A DNA stretch of 64,000 bases, taken from Prolixibacteraceae bacterium. GTDB lineage: Bacteria > Bacteroidota > Bacteroidia > Bacteroidales > Prolixibacteraceae. The notes under the pieces were generated by a model. It saw only the letters and a list, made by a program, of their open reading frames with translations. It searched no databases and was not told where the DNA came from. Shown piece by piece: positions 1 to 9,274 of this stretch. The position numbers and the translations under genes were made by a program. The first letter of the stretch is position 1. The number at the start of each line of letters is the position of its first letter. Where the stretch lies: positions 62,001-126,000 of the forward strand of contig DOAQ01000025.1 in NCBI GenBank assembly GCA_003506435.1. The letters are read 5' to 3'.

Positions 1-2172
1 GATATGATGTCAGCCACAGAATATCGCAAATATTTATCGGACAACGGAATGTCTTTGAATCCTGAAGATGACATGGGTGCAAATACCAACTGGCAGGATG
101 AACTGTGCAGAGTCGGAATATCTCATAGAAACAATTTATCCATCAGTGGTGGAACCAATAAAACGACCTATATCTCAAGCATTGAATATTATAAAAATGA
201 TGGGATTATTATGGGGACCAGCTATGACCGCATTAATATGAGGGGAAGCATTGAGCAATATGGCTTTAACGACAAATTAAAATTGCAGTTCCAGGTAGGT
301 GGAACGATTGATAATTCAGACAGGCTTATTGATCTGGAAACAGTTTTAAGAAATATGCTTATGTTCCAGCCTACGTATGCGATACATAACGAGGATGGCA
401 CGTACGCCGAAAGAGAATCTACTGCTCCATATAATCCTGTTGCTTTAATTGAACAACATGAATATCAAACAAAAGGCAAATCAATTTTTGGAAATATTCG
501 CGCCGATCTCAATATCATGGAAGGCTTGGATTATACGCTTAACATTTCTGGCAATAACGGACAAAGTATAAGTTCTGTCTATTATTCAAAAGAATCCAGA
601 ATTGATCAGGGAAGCAATGGTTACGCCAGGCGCAACGCCTATGAGAGCCAAAGTAAAGCGTTGGAAACCTACCTAACATACAAAAAAAAGATACAGAACC
701 AGAATATCAGTCTCCTTGCCGGATATTCATGGCAGGAAGATGTTTCAGGTGACGGGTTCCAAAGTTCAAATTTCGATTTTGTGTCAGATGACGTTCTCTA
801 TTATAACCTGGGCCTGGGAAGTGGCAATATTCCGGAATATGGTTCAACTACGATAACCACCATCCGAATGATTTCAGGATATGCACGTCTCAATTATGAT
901 CTGATGGACAAATACCTTTTCCAGGCAACAATAAGGCGTGACGGTTCATCTGCTTTCGGGGAAAATGTGCGATGGGGAACTTTCCCTTCAGCATCAGTGG
1001 GATGGAGGCTTATGGAGGAACCATTCATTAAAAACCTGAATGTATTCGATAATCTGAAAATACGTGCAGGTTATGGAACAAGCGGGAATTCAGCAGGCTT
1101 TGATCCTCTTTCCAGTTTGGTGAGATGGGGAAGTGGTGGTTATTTTTACAAACAGGGGAAATGGGTAACCGGTATAACACCTGTTCAGAATGCAAATCAG
1201 GATCTGGCATGGGAACGCACTCACATGATGAATATAGGACTCGATTTTGCAGTTCTCAAAGGAAGAGTGAGTGGAACTGTGGAATATTATAATAAAGCCA
1301 CCGAAGGTATGATTTGGCAGTACACCGTACCTGCAGAAAAATACTATGTAAATTGGATAAATGCCAACGTTGGTGAAATGAGCAATAAAGGATGGGAACT
1401 TTCCTTGAATGTAATACCTGTTCAAACCAATGATTTCAATTGGAATTCATCTCTGATTATGTCATTCAATAAAAACGAGGTAGTATCCTTGTCGAATGAT
1501 ATTTATCAGAGAGAGTGGATAGATGTTCATGGGGTCGGGCAACATGGCCAGTCTGGTAATTATTCCCACAGGATACAGGAAGGATATCCTATCGGACAGT
1601 TCTGCCTCTGGGAATACGCAGGCGAGAATGAATCAGGAATATCCCAGTTCGTATTGGCGGATGGATCATTGTCGATTAATCCCTCAAGTCTGGACCGTAA
1701 AATGACCGCTGAAAATGCTCAGCCAAAAGCAACCGGGGGATGGAACAATACAATTACCTATAAGAATTTTTCTCTTGATTTTTTATTACGCGGTGTAACA
1801 GGAAATTATATTCTGAACACGACCAGGGCTGATTTAAATTATCCTGCAGAAGTGACTCGATATAACCTGTCAAAAGAAGCAATAAATGAGCCGATCAATA
1901 ATGTCAGGGCCAACTATACTTCAAGCAGGTACCTTGAAAAAGGAGATTATATCCGTATGGATAACATAACCCTTTCATATACTCCGAAAATTTCTTCTCA
2001 GTTTCTTAAAAAACTTAGGGTATATACCACGGTGAATAATGCATTTGTTCTCACAAAATATAAAGGGATAGATCCTGAAATAAACATGGGAGGACTTAAT
2101 CCCGGAATAGATGACAGAAATTTTTATCCGAAAACCCGCTCGTTTGTTTTTGGAGTGAATGTGGACTTCTAA
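1..2172 (+). CDS. SusC/RagA-family TonB-dependent outer-membrane transporter (5' truncated)
   Basis: The reading frame is open from the first base, and about 720 C-terminal residues are present. SusC proteins are usually near 1000 residues, so the signal peptide, carboxypeptidase-like domain and most of the plug lie outside the window. The visible part starts near the end of the plug (NNLSISGGTNKTTY) and continues as alternating amphipathic strands of the 22-strand barrel. It ends in a typical terminal strand (RSFVFGVNVDF) with the C-terminal Phe required for barrel assembly. The family imports oligosaccharides across the outer membrane with a SusD lipoprotein lid, and such a gene follows 25 nt downstream. 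It probably feeds released glycan fragments to the periplasmic hydrolases encoded after it. The substrate cannot be read from sequence. Confidence 0.96.
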   Translation, partial: DMMSATEYRKYLSDNGMSLNPEDDMGANTNWQDELCRVGISHRNNLSISGGTNKTTYISSIEYYKNDGIIMGTSYDRINMRGSIEQYGFNDKLKLQFQVGGTIDNSDRLIDLETVLRNMLMFQPTYAIHNEDGTYAERESTAPYNPVALIEQHEYQTKGKSIFGNIRADLNIMEGLDYTLNISGNNGQSISSVYYSKESRIDQGSNGYARRNAYESQSKALETYLTYKKKIQNQNISLLAGYSWQEDVSGDGFQSSNFDFVSDDVLYYNLGLGSGNIPEYGSTTITTIRMISGYARLNYDLMDKYLFQATIRRDGSSAFGENVRWGTFPSASVGWRLMEEPFIKNLNVFDNLKIRAGYGTSGNSAGFDPLSSLVRWGSGGYFYKQGKWVTGITPVQNANQDLAWERTHMMNIGLDFAVLKGRVSGTVEYYNKATEGMIWQYTVPAEKYYVNWINANVGEMSNKGWELSLNVIPVQTNDFNWNSSLIMSFNKNEVVSLSNDIYQREWIDVHGVGQHGQSGNYSHRIQEGYPIGQFCLWEYAGENESGISQFVLADGSLSINPSSLDRKMTAENAQPKATGGWNNTITYKNFSLDFLLRGVTGNYILNTTRADLNYPAEVTRYNLSKEAINEPINNVRANYTSSRYLEKGDYIRMDNITLSYTPKISSQFLKKLRVYTTVNNAFVLTKYKGIDPEINMGGLNPGIDDRNFYPKTRSFVFGVNVDF

Positions 2173-2197
2173 TTTAAAATTATAACAATAAACAAAT

Positions 2198-3811
2198 ATG
2201 AAAAAATATAAAATCAAAAGCTTTGTTTATTCCATTGCTTTATCATTAATGTTAATTGGATGTACGGATCTTGATGTTCCGGTTATATCAGAACTGACTC
2301 CCGATACGTTTCCTAAAACAGAGGAAGATTTCATTTCTGTTACAGGTGCTGTGTATTATTATTTACATTATAAATTTTTTACCATTAACCAAATTCTCAT
2401 CCAGGAATTATCTGGTGATTGCGCTGTTCTGACAGCTAATGGAGGAAACTGGTACGATGATGGAAGATACCAGAGATGGCACCTTCATCGGCCAAACGCA
2501 GATCAACGGTTTCTCCGGGAATCATGGACTGCATGGTTCAATGGGATTAGTAAGATAAATAGTGTTCTTTCCTTACTGGAAGGAGCAGAAGATTCCGATG
2601 CTAAAAAAATGAGTATCGCAGAAATGAGAGTGATGAGGGCATATTTCTACTTCATCATCCAGGATATGTGGGGCGGTGTACCCATTTATTCACAATATGG
2701 CGCTGAAGCAAAAGCACGTGACACACGAGCTGATGTATGCAAGTTTATTGAAGATGAAGTAGTGGCTGCATTACCCGATCTATCGGGAAAAACCGGAATC
2801 GAAACCTATGCCAGGCCTACAAAATGGATGGCCAATGCACTGTTAGCGAAGTTGTATATGAACTGGGCTGTATATACCGGACAATCGGTAAGATGGAACG
2901 ATGCGGTTGCCGCTTGTGATGAGATTATCACTGAAGCTCAAACGAACGGAACCATCGCGTTGGATGCTGATTACCTGAAAGAGTTTTACCCTGACAATGG
3001 CCCCAAGTTTAAGGATATTCTTTTTGCCATTCCTTGTGACGGAGTTTATATGCAAGAACATATTCCTGCACGCTACTGGCTACACTCAGCCCACAGGTAT
3101 GTTTGGAGTTTACCTTTTGGCCCAAGCGGATGTGTTAAAGCCTGGCCGGAATATTATGACAAATTTACCAAATGGGGAGACAACGATGTAAGAAAAAAGA
3201 TGTGGCTAACAGGTAAACAATATGCCTTAGATGGCATTACTCCTGTAATAATAAATACTACAAACAGCGGATTGGACAGCAGGTACACCGGGCCAGCACC
3301 CAAAGCCGCGGTGGCATACCATCTCGAATTGACCCGTGAAATTGAATTCCGTAACCTGCAAACATTCGATACAGGAAACGATGAACATGGAAAAGCGGTA
3401 GGATATCGCCTCAATAAGTTCTATCCCGATCAAACTTCGATTACACGTAACCAGAATAATGATTTGCCTATTTTCAGGTATGCCGATGTTCTTTTAATGA
3501 AAGCTGAAGCATTACTGAGAGGAGCTAATGCAACCATGGGACATACCGCAGTTTCACTTGCAAATCAGGTTCGGGCGCGTTCAAATGCTACTCTATATAC
3601 TACGGCTACACTGACACTCGATGAACTTTTGGACGAACGTGCAAGAGAACTGGTATATGAGGGGTGGAGAAGAAATGACCTGATACGGTTCGGAAAATAT
3701 GAAATTCCATGGGGAGTTAAAACAGAAACTGATATAAATAAAAGGATAATGCCTATTCCTCAGGATGCATTAAATCTGAACGGACTATTGGTTCAAAATC
3801 CGAGTTATTAA
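2198..3811 (+). CDS. SusD/RagB-family glycan-binding lipoprotein
   Basis: This 537-residue protein has a lipoprotein signal peptide with lipobox LIGC (Cys22) followed by acidic residues, as expected for surface-exported Bacteroidota lipoproteins. The body has the SusD pattern: helical TPR-like segments with MRAYFYF and WGGVPIY motifs, the conserved PTKWMANALLAKLYMNWAVY segment, and a C-terminal RYADVLLMKAEAL ... VNQVRAR-like block ending in DERARELVYEGWRRNDLIRFGKY. These are hallmarks of the family. SusD proteins sit on the cell surface and close over the SusC barrel while binding glycan. The gene follows the SusC gene by 25 nt and is followed by two hairpins, so susCD appears to be the first transcription unit of the locus. 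Confidence 0.97.
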   Translation: MKKYKIKSFVYSIALSLMLIGCTDLDVPVISELTPDTFPKTEEDFISVTGAVYYYLHYKFFTINQILIQELSGDCAVLTANGGNWYDDGRYQRWHLHRPNADQRFLRESWTAWFNGISKINSVLSLLEGAEDSDAKKMSIAEMRVMRAYFYFIIQDMWGGVPIYSQYGAEAKARDTRADVCKFIEDEVVAALPDLSGKTGIETYARPTKWMANALLAKLYMNWAVYTGQSVRWNDAVAACDEIITEAQTNGTIALDADYLKEFYPDNGPKFKDILFAIPCDGVYMQEHIPARYWLHSAHRYVWSLPFGPSGCVKAWPEYYDKFTKWGDNDVRKKMWLTGKQYALDGITPVIINTTNSGLDSRYTGPAPKAAVAYHLELTREIEFRNLQTFDTGNDEHGKAVGYRLNKFYPDQTSITRNQNNDLPIFRYADVLLMKAEALLRGANATMGHTAVSLANQVRARSNATLYTTATLTLDELLDERARELVYEGWRRNDLIRFGKYEIPWGVKTETDINKRIMPIPQDALNLNGLLVQNPSY

Positions 3812-3828
3812 TTGAAGATAAAATTTAC

Positions 3829-3870
3829 GGTAAGGCCTTCATATCAATCAAAATTTGTGATGGCCTTACC
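3829..3870 (+). terminator. Hairpin downstream of susD
   Basis: A perfect 9-bp inverted repeat (GGTAAGGCC / GGCCTTACC) encloses a 24-nt AT-rich loop 17 nt after the SusD stop codon. No long T-run follows, so it may work as a processing or attenuation hairpin that lowers readthrough from susCD into the enzyme genes. Confidence 0.5.
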
Positions 3871-3901
3871 TTACAACTCTTGTCGATTTTGAGACAAAAT
3901 T

Positions 3902-3935
3902 CCGGTTAACCGCTTTCGGTTAGCCGGTATTTTAT
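3902..3935 (+). terminator. Second hairpin with T-rich tail downstream of susD
   Basis: The arms CCGGTTAACC and GGTTAGCCGG pair at 9 of 10 positions around a short loop (3912-3917) and are followed by TATTTTATA. This is a plausible intrinsic terminator separating susCD from the enzyme block. Confidence 0.55.
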
Positions 3936-3976
3936 ACTTCCCCTGCTATTATTATAAACTAACTAAACCATTTACC

Positions 3977-4467
3977 ATGAAATGTAAATTTATTCTTCTG
4001 ATACTGGTTTCATTGTTAGCGGAATCATCTTATTCACAAGTTGATAAACTTTATCTCCCAACCAAACAGGAATTAGCTTTTCCAAGCGAAATTGCACAGA
4101 AGTGTTTTGGAATAAAAAAAGCGGAGGGTAGTATTACCCAGATCGAACAAACTTATGTCCATATCAACAAGAATAAATCATACATCAATAAACAGATTTG
4201 TATAAGTGATAAAAAATATGACAAGGGTATTGGAGTCCATGCCACAAGTTCAATACTGGTCAACCTACCTAAACCCGCCAATCGTTTTTGTGCAGAAATA
4301 GGACTCGACAATAACAGTCAAACCAACGGGAGGGCGCCTTACAAAGCTATTTTCAGCATTAAATCTGGAGGAAAAATAATGTAAAAGGGAATCAACTGGA
4401 AAAATTAACAGTACGCCTGGGTCAAAAAGAATCCAGGGTTTTCAAGTATAAAAAAACGACTAACTAA
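3977..4467 (+). pseudogene. Broken NPCBM-domain secreted protein
   Basis: The first frame codes 135 residues: a signal peptide (ending near SSYSQ) and then an NPCBM-like carbohydrate-binding module. NPCBM features are the KSYINKQICI strand, the YDKGIGVHATS motif and FCAEIGLDNNSQTNGRAPYKAIFSI. The frame stops at 4384 in mid-domain. A second frame is open from 4363 to a stop at 4465-4467 and reads as plausible protein, including NNVKGNQLEKLTVRLGQKESRVFKY. That resembles the next NPCBM strands or the C-terminal end of a glycoside hydrolase. I infer a frameshift near 4363-4384, possibly with an internal deletion, in what was once an NPCBM or NPCBM-hydrolase gene. The start is supported by a CTAAACCA leader motif 14 nt upstream. 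A short functional NPCBM protein is possible but less likely. Confidence 0.7.
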
Positions 4468-4475
4468 TTTTTACT

Positions 4476-6737
4476 ATGAAGGCATTGAAATACTTATCGT
4501 TTGGGATGTTGCTGTTATTGGTCAACTCCGTAACAGTTTGGGCACAATCGTTGGCTGATTTTGTTGATCCGTTTATCGGGACTGCAACGGTCGGGCACAC
4601 TTACCCGTCGGCCACTACGCCATTTAGCATGGTACAGGTTGGTCCCGACACCGGGGTTAAAGGTTGGGAATATTGTCCGGGGTATCATTCCAAAGACAAT
4701 TCGATCATCGGTTTTTCACACACCCACCTGAGTGGCACCGGCGCTGCCGATATGGGCGATATCTTATTCATGCCCATGACCGGAGAACCCAAATTTGAAG
4801 CCGGAGATAAAGAAAAACCAGGATCAGGTTACCGTTCACGGTTTTCACATTCTTCGGAAGTGGCCAGACCCGGGTATTATTCAGTAAAACTTGACGATTA
4901 CAATGTTTTGGCTGAAATGACCGTATCACCACGGGTCGGATTTCATCGATATACATTTCCAAAAAGTACACAGGCCGGAATAATTATAGATTTGGATCAC
5001 GGCATGGAAGACATGACCCTGGAAAGTTCGATTAAAGTTGTTGACAACCAAACCATCACCGGATACCGCCATTCCAGTGGATTTATCAAAGACCAGCATA
5101 TTTATTTCTGCGCCCGTTTCTCGAAACCTTTTGAAAAAATCACTTCGTTTATTGATGGTGAAAAGGCTGAGGAAAAAGACCTTTCAGGAAAAGTTTGCAA
5201 GATTTTCGTTCATTTCAAAACCGCCAAAGATGAAAAAGTATTGGTAAAAGTTGGGCTTTCGACAGCCAGCGAAGCAGGTGCTATGAAAAATCTGGATGCT
5301 GAAGTAGCGGACTGGGATTTTGAAAAAGTAATGGCATCGGCAAAAAATATTTGGAACGAATACCTGTCAAAAATTGAAGTGCAGACCATCAACGACGATC
5401 AGAAAGAAATCTTTTACACCGCTTTGTACCATTGCCTCGTTTCGCCCAACCTGGTTACCGACGTTGACGGGAACTACCGCGGTTGGGATGGCGATGTTCA
5501 CACCAGCACGACCGGTGACCTTTATACCAATTTTTCGTTGTGGGATACTTACCGTGCCAGCCACCCGTTGTATGCACTTTTCTATCCTGAGAAAAATGTC
5601 AGCTTTATCAATTCGATGCTGGAACGTTACAACCAGATTGGCCAGTTGCCCATTAACGAATACGGATCGAATGAAACTTACTGTATGATCGGTTACCACT
5701 CGATTCCGGTTATCTGCGAAGCCATCATGCAGGATCAGAAAGGGTTCAGTTACGAACTGGCCTACGAAGCCATGAAAAAAAGCGCCATGGACGACAGCCG
5801 CGGAATTGGGTACATGAAAAAATACAGCTACATCCCCAGTGAACTCGAAAGCAACTCGGTTTCCAAAGTACTGGAATATGCTTACGACGACTGGTGCCTG
5901 GCCCAGGTTTCGCGTAAACTCTGGAAAATGGACGACAACGCTTACTTTACCAAACGTGCCCAATATTTCAAGAACCAGTTTGACCCGTCAACCGGTTTTA
6001 TGCGTGGCAAAAAAGCCGATGGAAGCTGGGTGACTCCATTCGATCCGAAGTCAGTTTCGATCCTGAACCAGGGCGATTTTACCGAAGGAAATTCATGGCA
6101 ATATACCTTCTATGTTCCGCAGGACGTAAATACCCTGATTGAATTGATGGGTGACGACGAAAAATTCTGTACCAAATTGGACACGCTTTTCAATACTTCT
6201 CCCACTATTGATAACGAACGGGCATGGGATGTCACCGGACTGGTTGGCCAATATGCACATGGCAACGAACCCAGCCACCATATTGCCTATCTGTACAATT
6301 TTGCCGGCCAACCCTGGAAGGGGCAGGAAATTATCAACAAGATAAAAACGACTTTGTACAACAGTTCACGCGAAGGCTTGTGTGGCAACGACGATTGCGG
6401 ACAAATGTCGGCCTGGTATATTTTCAGCTCACTGGGTTTTTATCCGGTTACCCCGGCAATGGATTATTACGTGGTTGGAAGCCCTTCCGTAAAAAGCGCC
6501 AAACTTCATCTGGCCAACGGGAAAGTATTTGAGGTAAAGACGACCAGTGTTTCTGAGAAAAACTTCTACATCCAATCATCAACCCTGAACGGACTGGCAT
6601 ATACCAAATCGTTTGTCAAATATAAAGACATCCAAAAAGGCGGCTTACTGGAATTCACCATGGGTGATGTTCCTGAAAAGAAATGGGCCATCAAGATGAA
6701 TGAACGGCCAACGGCAAAAATCATGGACGTACAATAA
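4476..6737 (+). CDS. GH92 alpha-mannosidase, canonical active site
   Basis: This 753-residue protein has a signal peptide cleaved near VWAQ. Its N-terminal beta-sandwich carries the GH92 signature VDPFIGT near residue 31 and the GWEYCPGYH and GFSHTHLSGTG motifs. The (alpha/alpha)6 domain follows. The catalytic-acid motif GNEPSH is intact with Glu598, and the GNDDCGQMSAW base motif is intact with Asp639/Asp640. GH92 enzymes are calcium-dependent, inverting exo-alpha-mannosidases that act mostly on alpha-1,2/1,3/1,4 mannose linkages. It probably acts in the periplasm or at the surface, trimming mannose from host or plant glycans imported by SusCD. It lies 8 nt after the broken NPCBM gene, which may once have belonged to the same operon. 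A second, divergent GH92 occurs at 14894. Confidence 0.97.
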   Translation: MKALKYLSFGMLLLLVNSVTVWAQSLADFVDPFIGTATVGHTYPSATTPFSMVQVGPDTGVKGWEYCPGYHSKDNSIIGFSHTHLSGTGAADMGDILFMPMTGEPKFEAGDKEKPGSGYRSRFSHSSEVARPGYYSVKLDDYNVLAEMTVSPRVGFHRYTFPKSTQAGIIIDLDHGMEDMTLESSIKVVDNQTITGYRHSSGFIKDQHIYFCARFSKPFEKITSFIDGEKAEEKDLSGKVCKIFVHFKTAKDEKVLVKVGLSTASEAGAMKNLDAEVADWDFEKVMASAKNIWNEYLSKIEVQTINDDQKEIFYTALYHCLVSPNLVTDVDGNYRGWDGDVHTSTTGDLYTNFSLWDTYRASHPLYALFYPEKNVSFINSMLERYNQIGQLPINEYGSNETYCMIGYHSIPVICEAIMQDQKGFSYELAYEAMKKSAMDDSRGIGYMKKYSYIPSELESNSVSKVLEYAYDDWCLAQVSRKLWKMDDNAYFTKRAQYFKNQFDPSTGFMRGKKADGSWVTPFDPKSVSILNQGDFTEGNSWQYTFYVPQDVNTLIELMGDDEKFCTKLDTLFNTSPTIDNERAWDVTGLVGQYAHGNEPSHHIAYLYNFAGQPWKGQEIINKIKTTLYNSSREGLCGNDDCGQMSAWYIFSSLGFYPVTPAMDYYVVGSPSVKSAKLHLANGKVFEVKTTSVSEKNFYIQSSTLNGLAYTKSFVKYKDIQKGGLLEFTMGDVPEKKWAIKMNERPTAKIMDVQ

Positions 6738-6821
6738 AATGAAAGTATTCGAAATAAATTCGTAATTTTCGATAGCGTTAAGTAATAGCAAAGAGAACCT
6801 AATCTAAACCAGACCATAACC

Positions 6822-9224
6822 ATGAACAAAGCATTCCTATTCGTTTTGTTGGTAAGTTCATTTCTTCCTGCAATCTCTCAGAAACCGTTATTGGATGGTT
6901 TCGTTTTTATAAAAGGAGACACCTTTCAAAGTGGCGATATTGTAACCGACTCCATTCGAAACAATGTCCGGGTTGAAGATTTTGAAATCCTTGATCATCC
7001 GATAACAAACGCAGAATACAAAAAATTTACCGATGCAACCGGATACAGCCAACCTCTGCATTGGAAGAACGGACAAATTCCGGAAGGAAAAGGAGATTAC
7101 CCTGTTATTTTTGTAAACCGCACCGACGTTGACGAATATCTGGAATGGATTTCAAAAAAGGAAGGAAGAATTTACCGGCTTCCTACGACGATGGAATTTG
7201 AATATGCTTCACGGGGTGGACTGAAAGATAAAAAATATCCGTGGGGAGACGACAATCCGCAAGGCAAAGCCAATTATGATTCAAAAGCAGGATCGAAATT
7301 CGATCGCTGGCAGGAGTACCTGCAACCGGCACGTTCGAACAAACCCAATGGATACGGGCTATACAACATGGCCGGAAACGTGTGGCACCTGACAGTGAAC
7401 CTGCTCGACCCGGCCGTTACTCCGTTCAAATACCGGATTACCAATGTGCCCACGCTGGAAGGTAGCCGGATGGGTGGTTCGTGGGCCAGAGGAGCAGAAT
7501 ATCTGCGTTGCGGCAATCAATCAGAATTGTCATCCGGCATCCGGCATCCCGACCTGGGGTTCCGTCCTATTCGTCAGCCGGAAAGCGCTGACTGGCGTAT
7601 TCAGCCTCGGAAATTGTGCGCTGTTTCATGCGGAAACGGACAAGTTTTTATCAGTTGGGCCCTTCTGAAAAATGATACCAAAACTACCCGGTTCAATGTT
7701 TACCGATCTGATTCCCGAAACCACGCGGGATTCCTGATCAACACGAAGCCCATTGAAAACAGCACAACCTTTCAGGATACAGATCTCACTTCGGGGAAAA
7801 GATACCACTATTACATTCGTCCGGTCGATAATAAAGGAAAGGAAGGCCAGCGTTCGGAATGGACAGGTATCACTGTCGGAGAAACAGAAAATTCAGTCGT
7901 TGTTACGTTTAAACCGGTTTGCAAACCCGGCGCCGTTGTTCCTGTTTTTGGCGATCTCGACGGCGATGGAACAATGGACTGTGTCATCCGGCTCGGAAAC
8001 GGGAATTATGAAATGACACAAGACCCGGGTATTCCTGTTCAGATGGAAGCATTTTCATCGTACGGGCGTTCCTTGTGGCGGAAAGATATTTGTTATCACG
8101 ATCATTGTTACGGAAGCGCCAACAACGCACCATTCAATGTTTGGGATATGGACGACGACGGAAAAGCCGATGTGATTACCCGCATCCAACTGGGCGATTC
8201 GGTGTTTGTAGCTATTTTGGATGGGATGACCGGAGCCGTGAAACACAAAACTCCATGGCCGGATATGGCCACCGATTTTCAACGATCTTCCACCCGGATT
8301 CACCTTTCAATTGCCTATCTCGACGGCATTCATCCGGCAGTAATAACCCAGACGGGATTATATGAAAATGAAGTATTTGTCGCGTATGATTCAAAATTAA
8401 GGAAGCTCTGGCAGTTCGACAGTTTTGCCGAAACCAACGGGAGCGGAGGTCATAAAATTGAAATTGCCGATGTTGATGGCGATGGGAAACAGGAAGTTTT
8501 CGATGGCACCACCTGCCTGAACCACGACGGGACAATGCGCTGGTCAATTTACCGGCAGCATCCGGATATTGTTACCATCAACGACTTCCTTCCCGACCGG
8601 CCCGGATTGGAAGTTTACTACGTAGTTGAATCAAATGCCCATGCCGGTGCATACATGGTTGATGCCAATTCCGGCGAAGTGATCTGGAAAGTCAACCGGG
8701 AAGATGATCCCCGCTGGACACACGGACATATCGGCTATGCCAGCGACATCTGGGAAGGTTCCCCGGGAATCGAGTGCCTTGCAAGCCGGGCTGGCCATGG
8801 CGACATAAAACTGGTACTTTTTTCAGCCGCCGGGGAAATCATTACCGAACCTTTTCCCCGTCATACTCCGATTGAATGGGACGGCAGCCCTGCAAGAGAA
8901 CTTCTGATCGGGAACGGCAGCAGTATCGGGAAATTTGACGGGAAAAAAGTGGTTGAAGTTGCAGATGTTCAACCCAATCAAATCCCCAACAGTTCATTAC
9001 TGATGGTTGCCGATCTGTACGGCGATTTCCGCGACGAATTGGTATTGACCAGACAAAATGCAAATGGTATGCCTGAAGTGGTTGTGGTTACAGCCACCCG
9101 GTTCATTGGCAAAGCCTATATTACGCCAACAGAGGACAGGGATTACCGTTTATGGCTTGCCCATAATATGGGAGGCGGGTACCCTTCCATTTATTACCAG
9201 GAACTTAAAACTCCTTCCAAATAA
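6822..9224 (+). CDS. Degenerate FGE-like domain fused to a rhamnogalacturonan-lyase-like (PL11-type) propeller
   Basis: This 800-residue secreted protein has a signal peptide ending near LPAIS. Residues about 25-250 form a FGE-sulfatase/SUMF1 fold (FEILDHPITNAEYKKF, RLPTTMEFEYASRGG, YPWGDDNPQG, YGLYNMAGNVW, GGSW, LGFRPIR). The two catalytic cysteines that follow GGS[YW] in true formylglycine-generating enzymes are absent (ARGAEYLRCGNQ), so this is probably a binding or structural domain. A fibronectin-III-like segment covers about 270-350. The remainder is a propeller with calcium-type repeats (GDLDGDGTMD, WDMDDDGKAD, ADVDGDGKQE) and the MTGAVKHKTPWP and HGHIGYASDIW segments, resembling PL11 rhamnogalacturonan lyases. 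A role cleaving or binding rhamnogalacturonan-I backbone is inferred. No sulfatase gene is in the window. Confidence 0.85.
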   Translation: MNKAFLFVLLVSSFLPAISQKPLLDGFVFIKGDTFQSGDIVTDSIRNNVRVEDFEILDHPITNAEYKKFTDATGYSQPLHWKNGQIPEGKGDYPVIFVNRTDVDEYLEWISKKEGRIYRLPTTMEFEYASRGGLKDKKYPWGDDNPQGKANYDSKAGSKFDRWQEYLQPARSNKPNGYGLYNMAGNVWHLTVNLLDPAVTPFKYRITNVPTLEGSRMGGSWARGAEYLRCGNQSELSSGIRHPDLGFRPIRQPESADWRIQPRKLCAVSCGNGQVFISWALLKNDTKTTRFNVYRSDSRNHAGFLINTKPIENSTTFQDTDLTSGKRYHYYIRPVDNKGKEGQRSEWTGITVGETENSVVVTFKPVCKPGAVVPVFGDLDGDGTMDCVIRLGNGNYEMTQDPGIPVQMEAFSSYGRSLWRKDICYHDHCYGSANNAPFNVWDMDDDGKADVITRIQLGDSVFVAILDGMTGAVKHKTPWPDMATDFQRSSTRIHLSIAYLDGIHPAVITQTGLYENEVFVAYDSKLRKLWQFDSFAETNGSGGHKIEIADVDGDGKQEVFDGTTCLNHDGTMRWSIYRQHPDIVTINDFLPDRPGLEVYYVVESNAHAGAYMVDANSGEVIWKVNREDDPRWTHGHIGYASDIWEGSPGIECLASRAGHGDIKLVLFSAAGEIITEPFPRHTPIEWDGSPARELLIGNGSSIGKFDGKKVVEVADVQPNQIPNSSLLMVADLYGDFRDELVLTRQNANGMPEVVVVTATRFIGKAYITPTEDRDYRLWLAHNMGGGYPSIYYQELKTPSK

Positions 9225-9274
9225 AAAATAGCCGGTCAATAAACTAAACCAACATAACCAAAGAACCAGTAACT

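Noticed and set aside
5367..5963. 198-codon open frame on the minus strand inside the canonical GH92 gene
   Set aside because: It lies entirely opposite a strong GH92 coding frame, has no family resemblance and is explained by codon bias of the real gene.
6822..7590. Active formylglycine-generating enzyme
   Set aside because: The two catalytic cysteines after GGSW are missing and no sulfatase is nearby.
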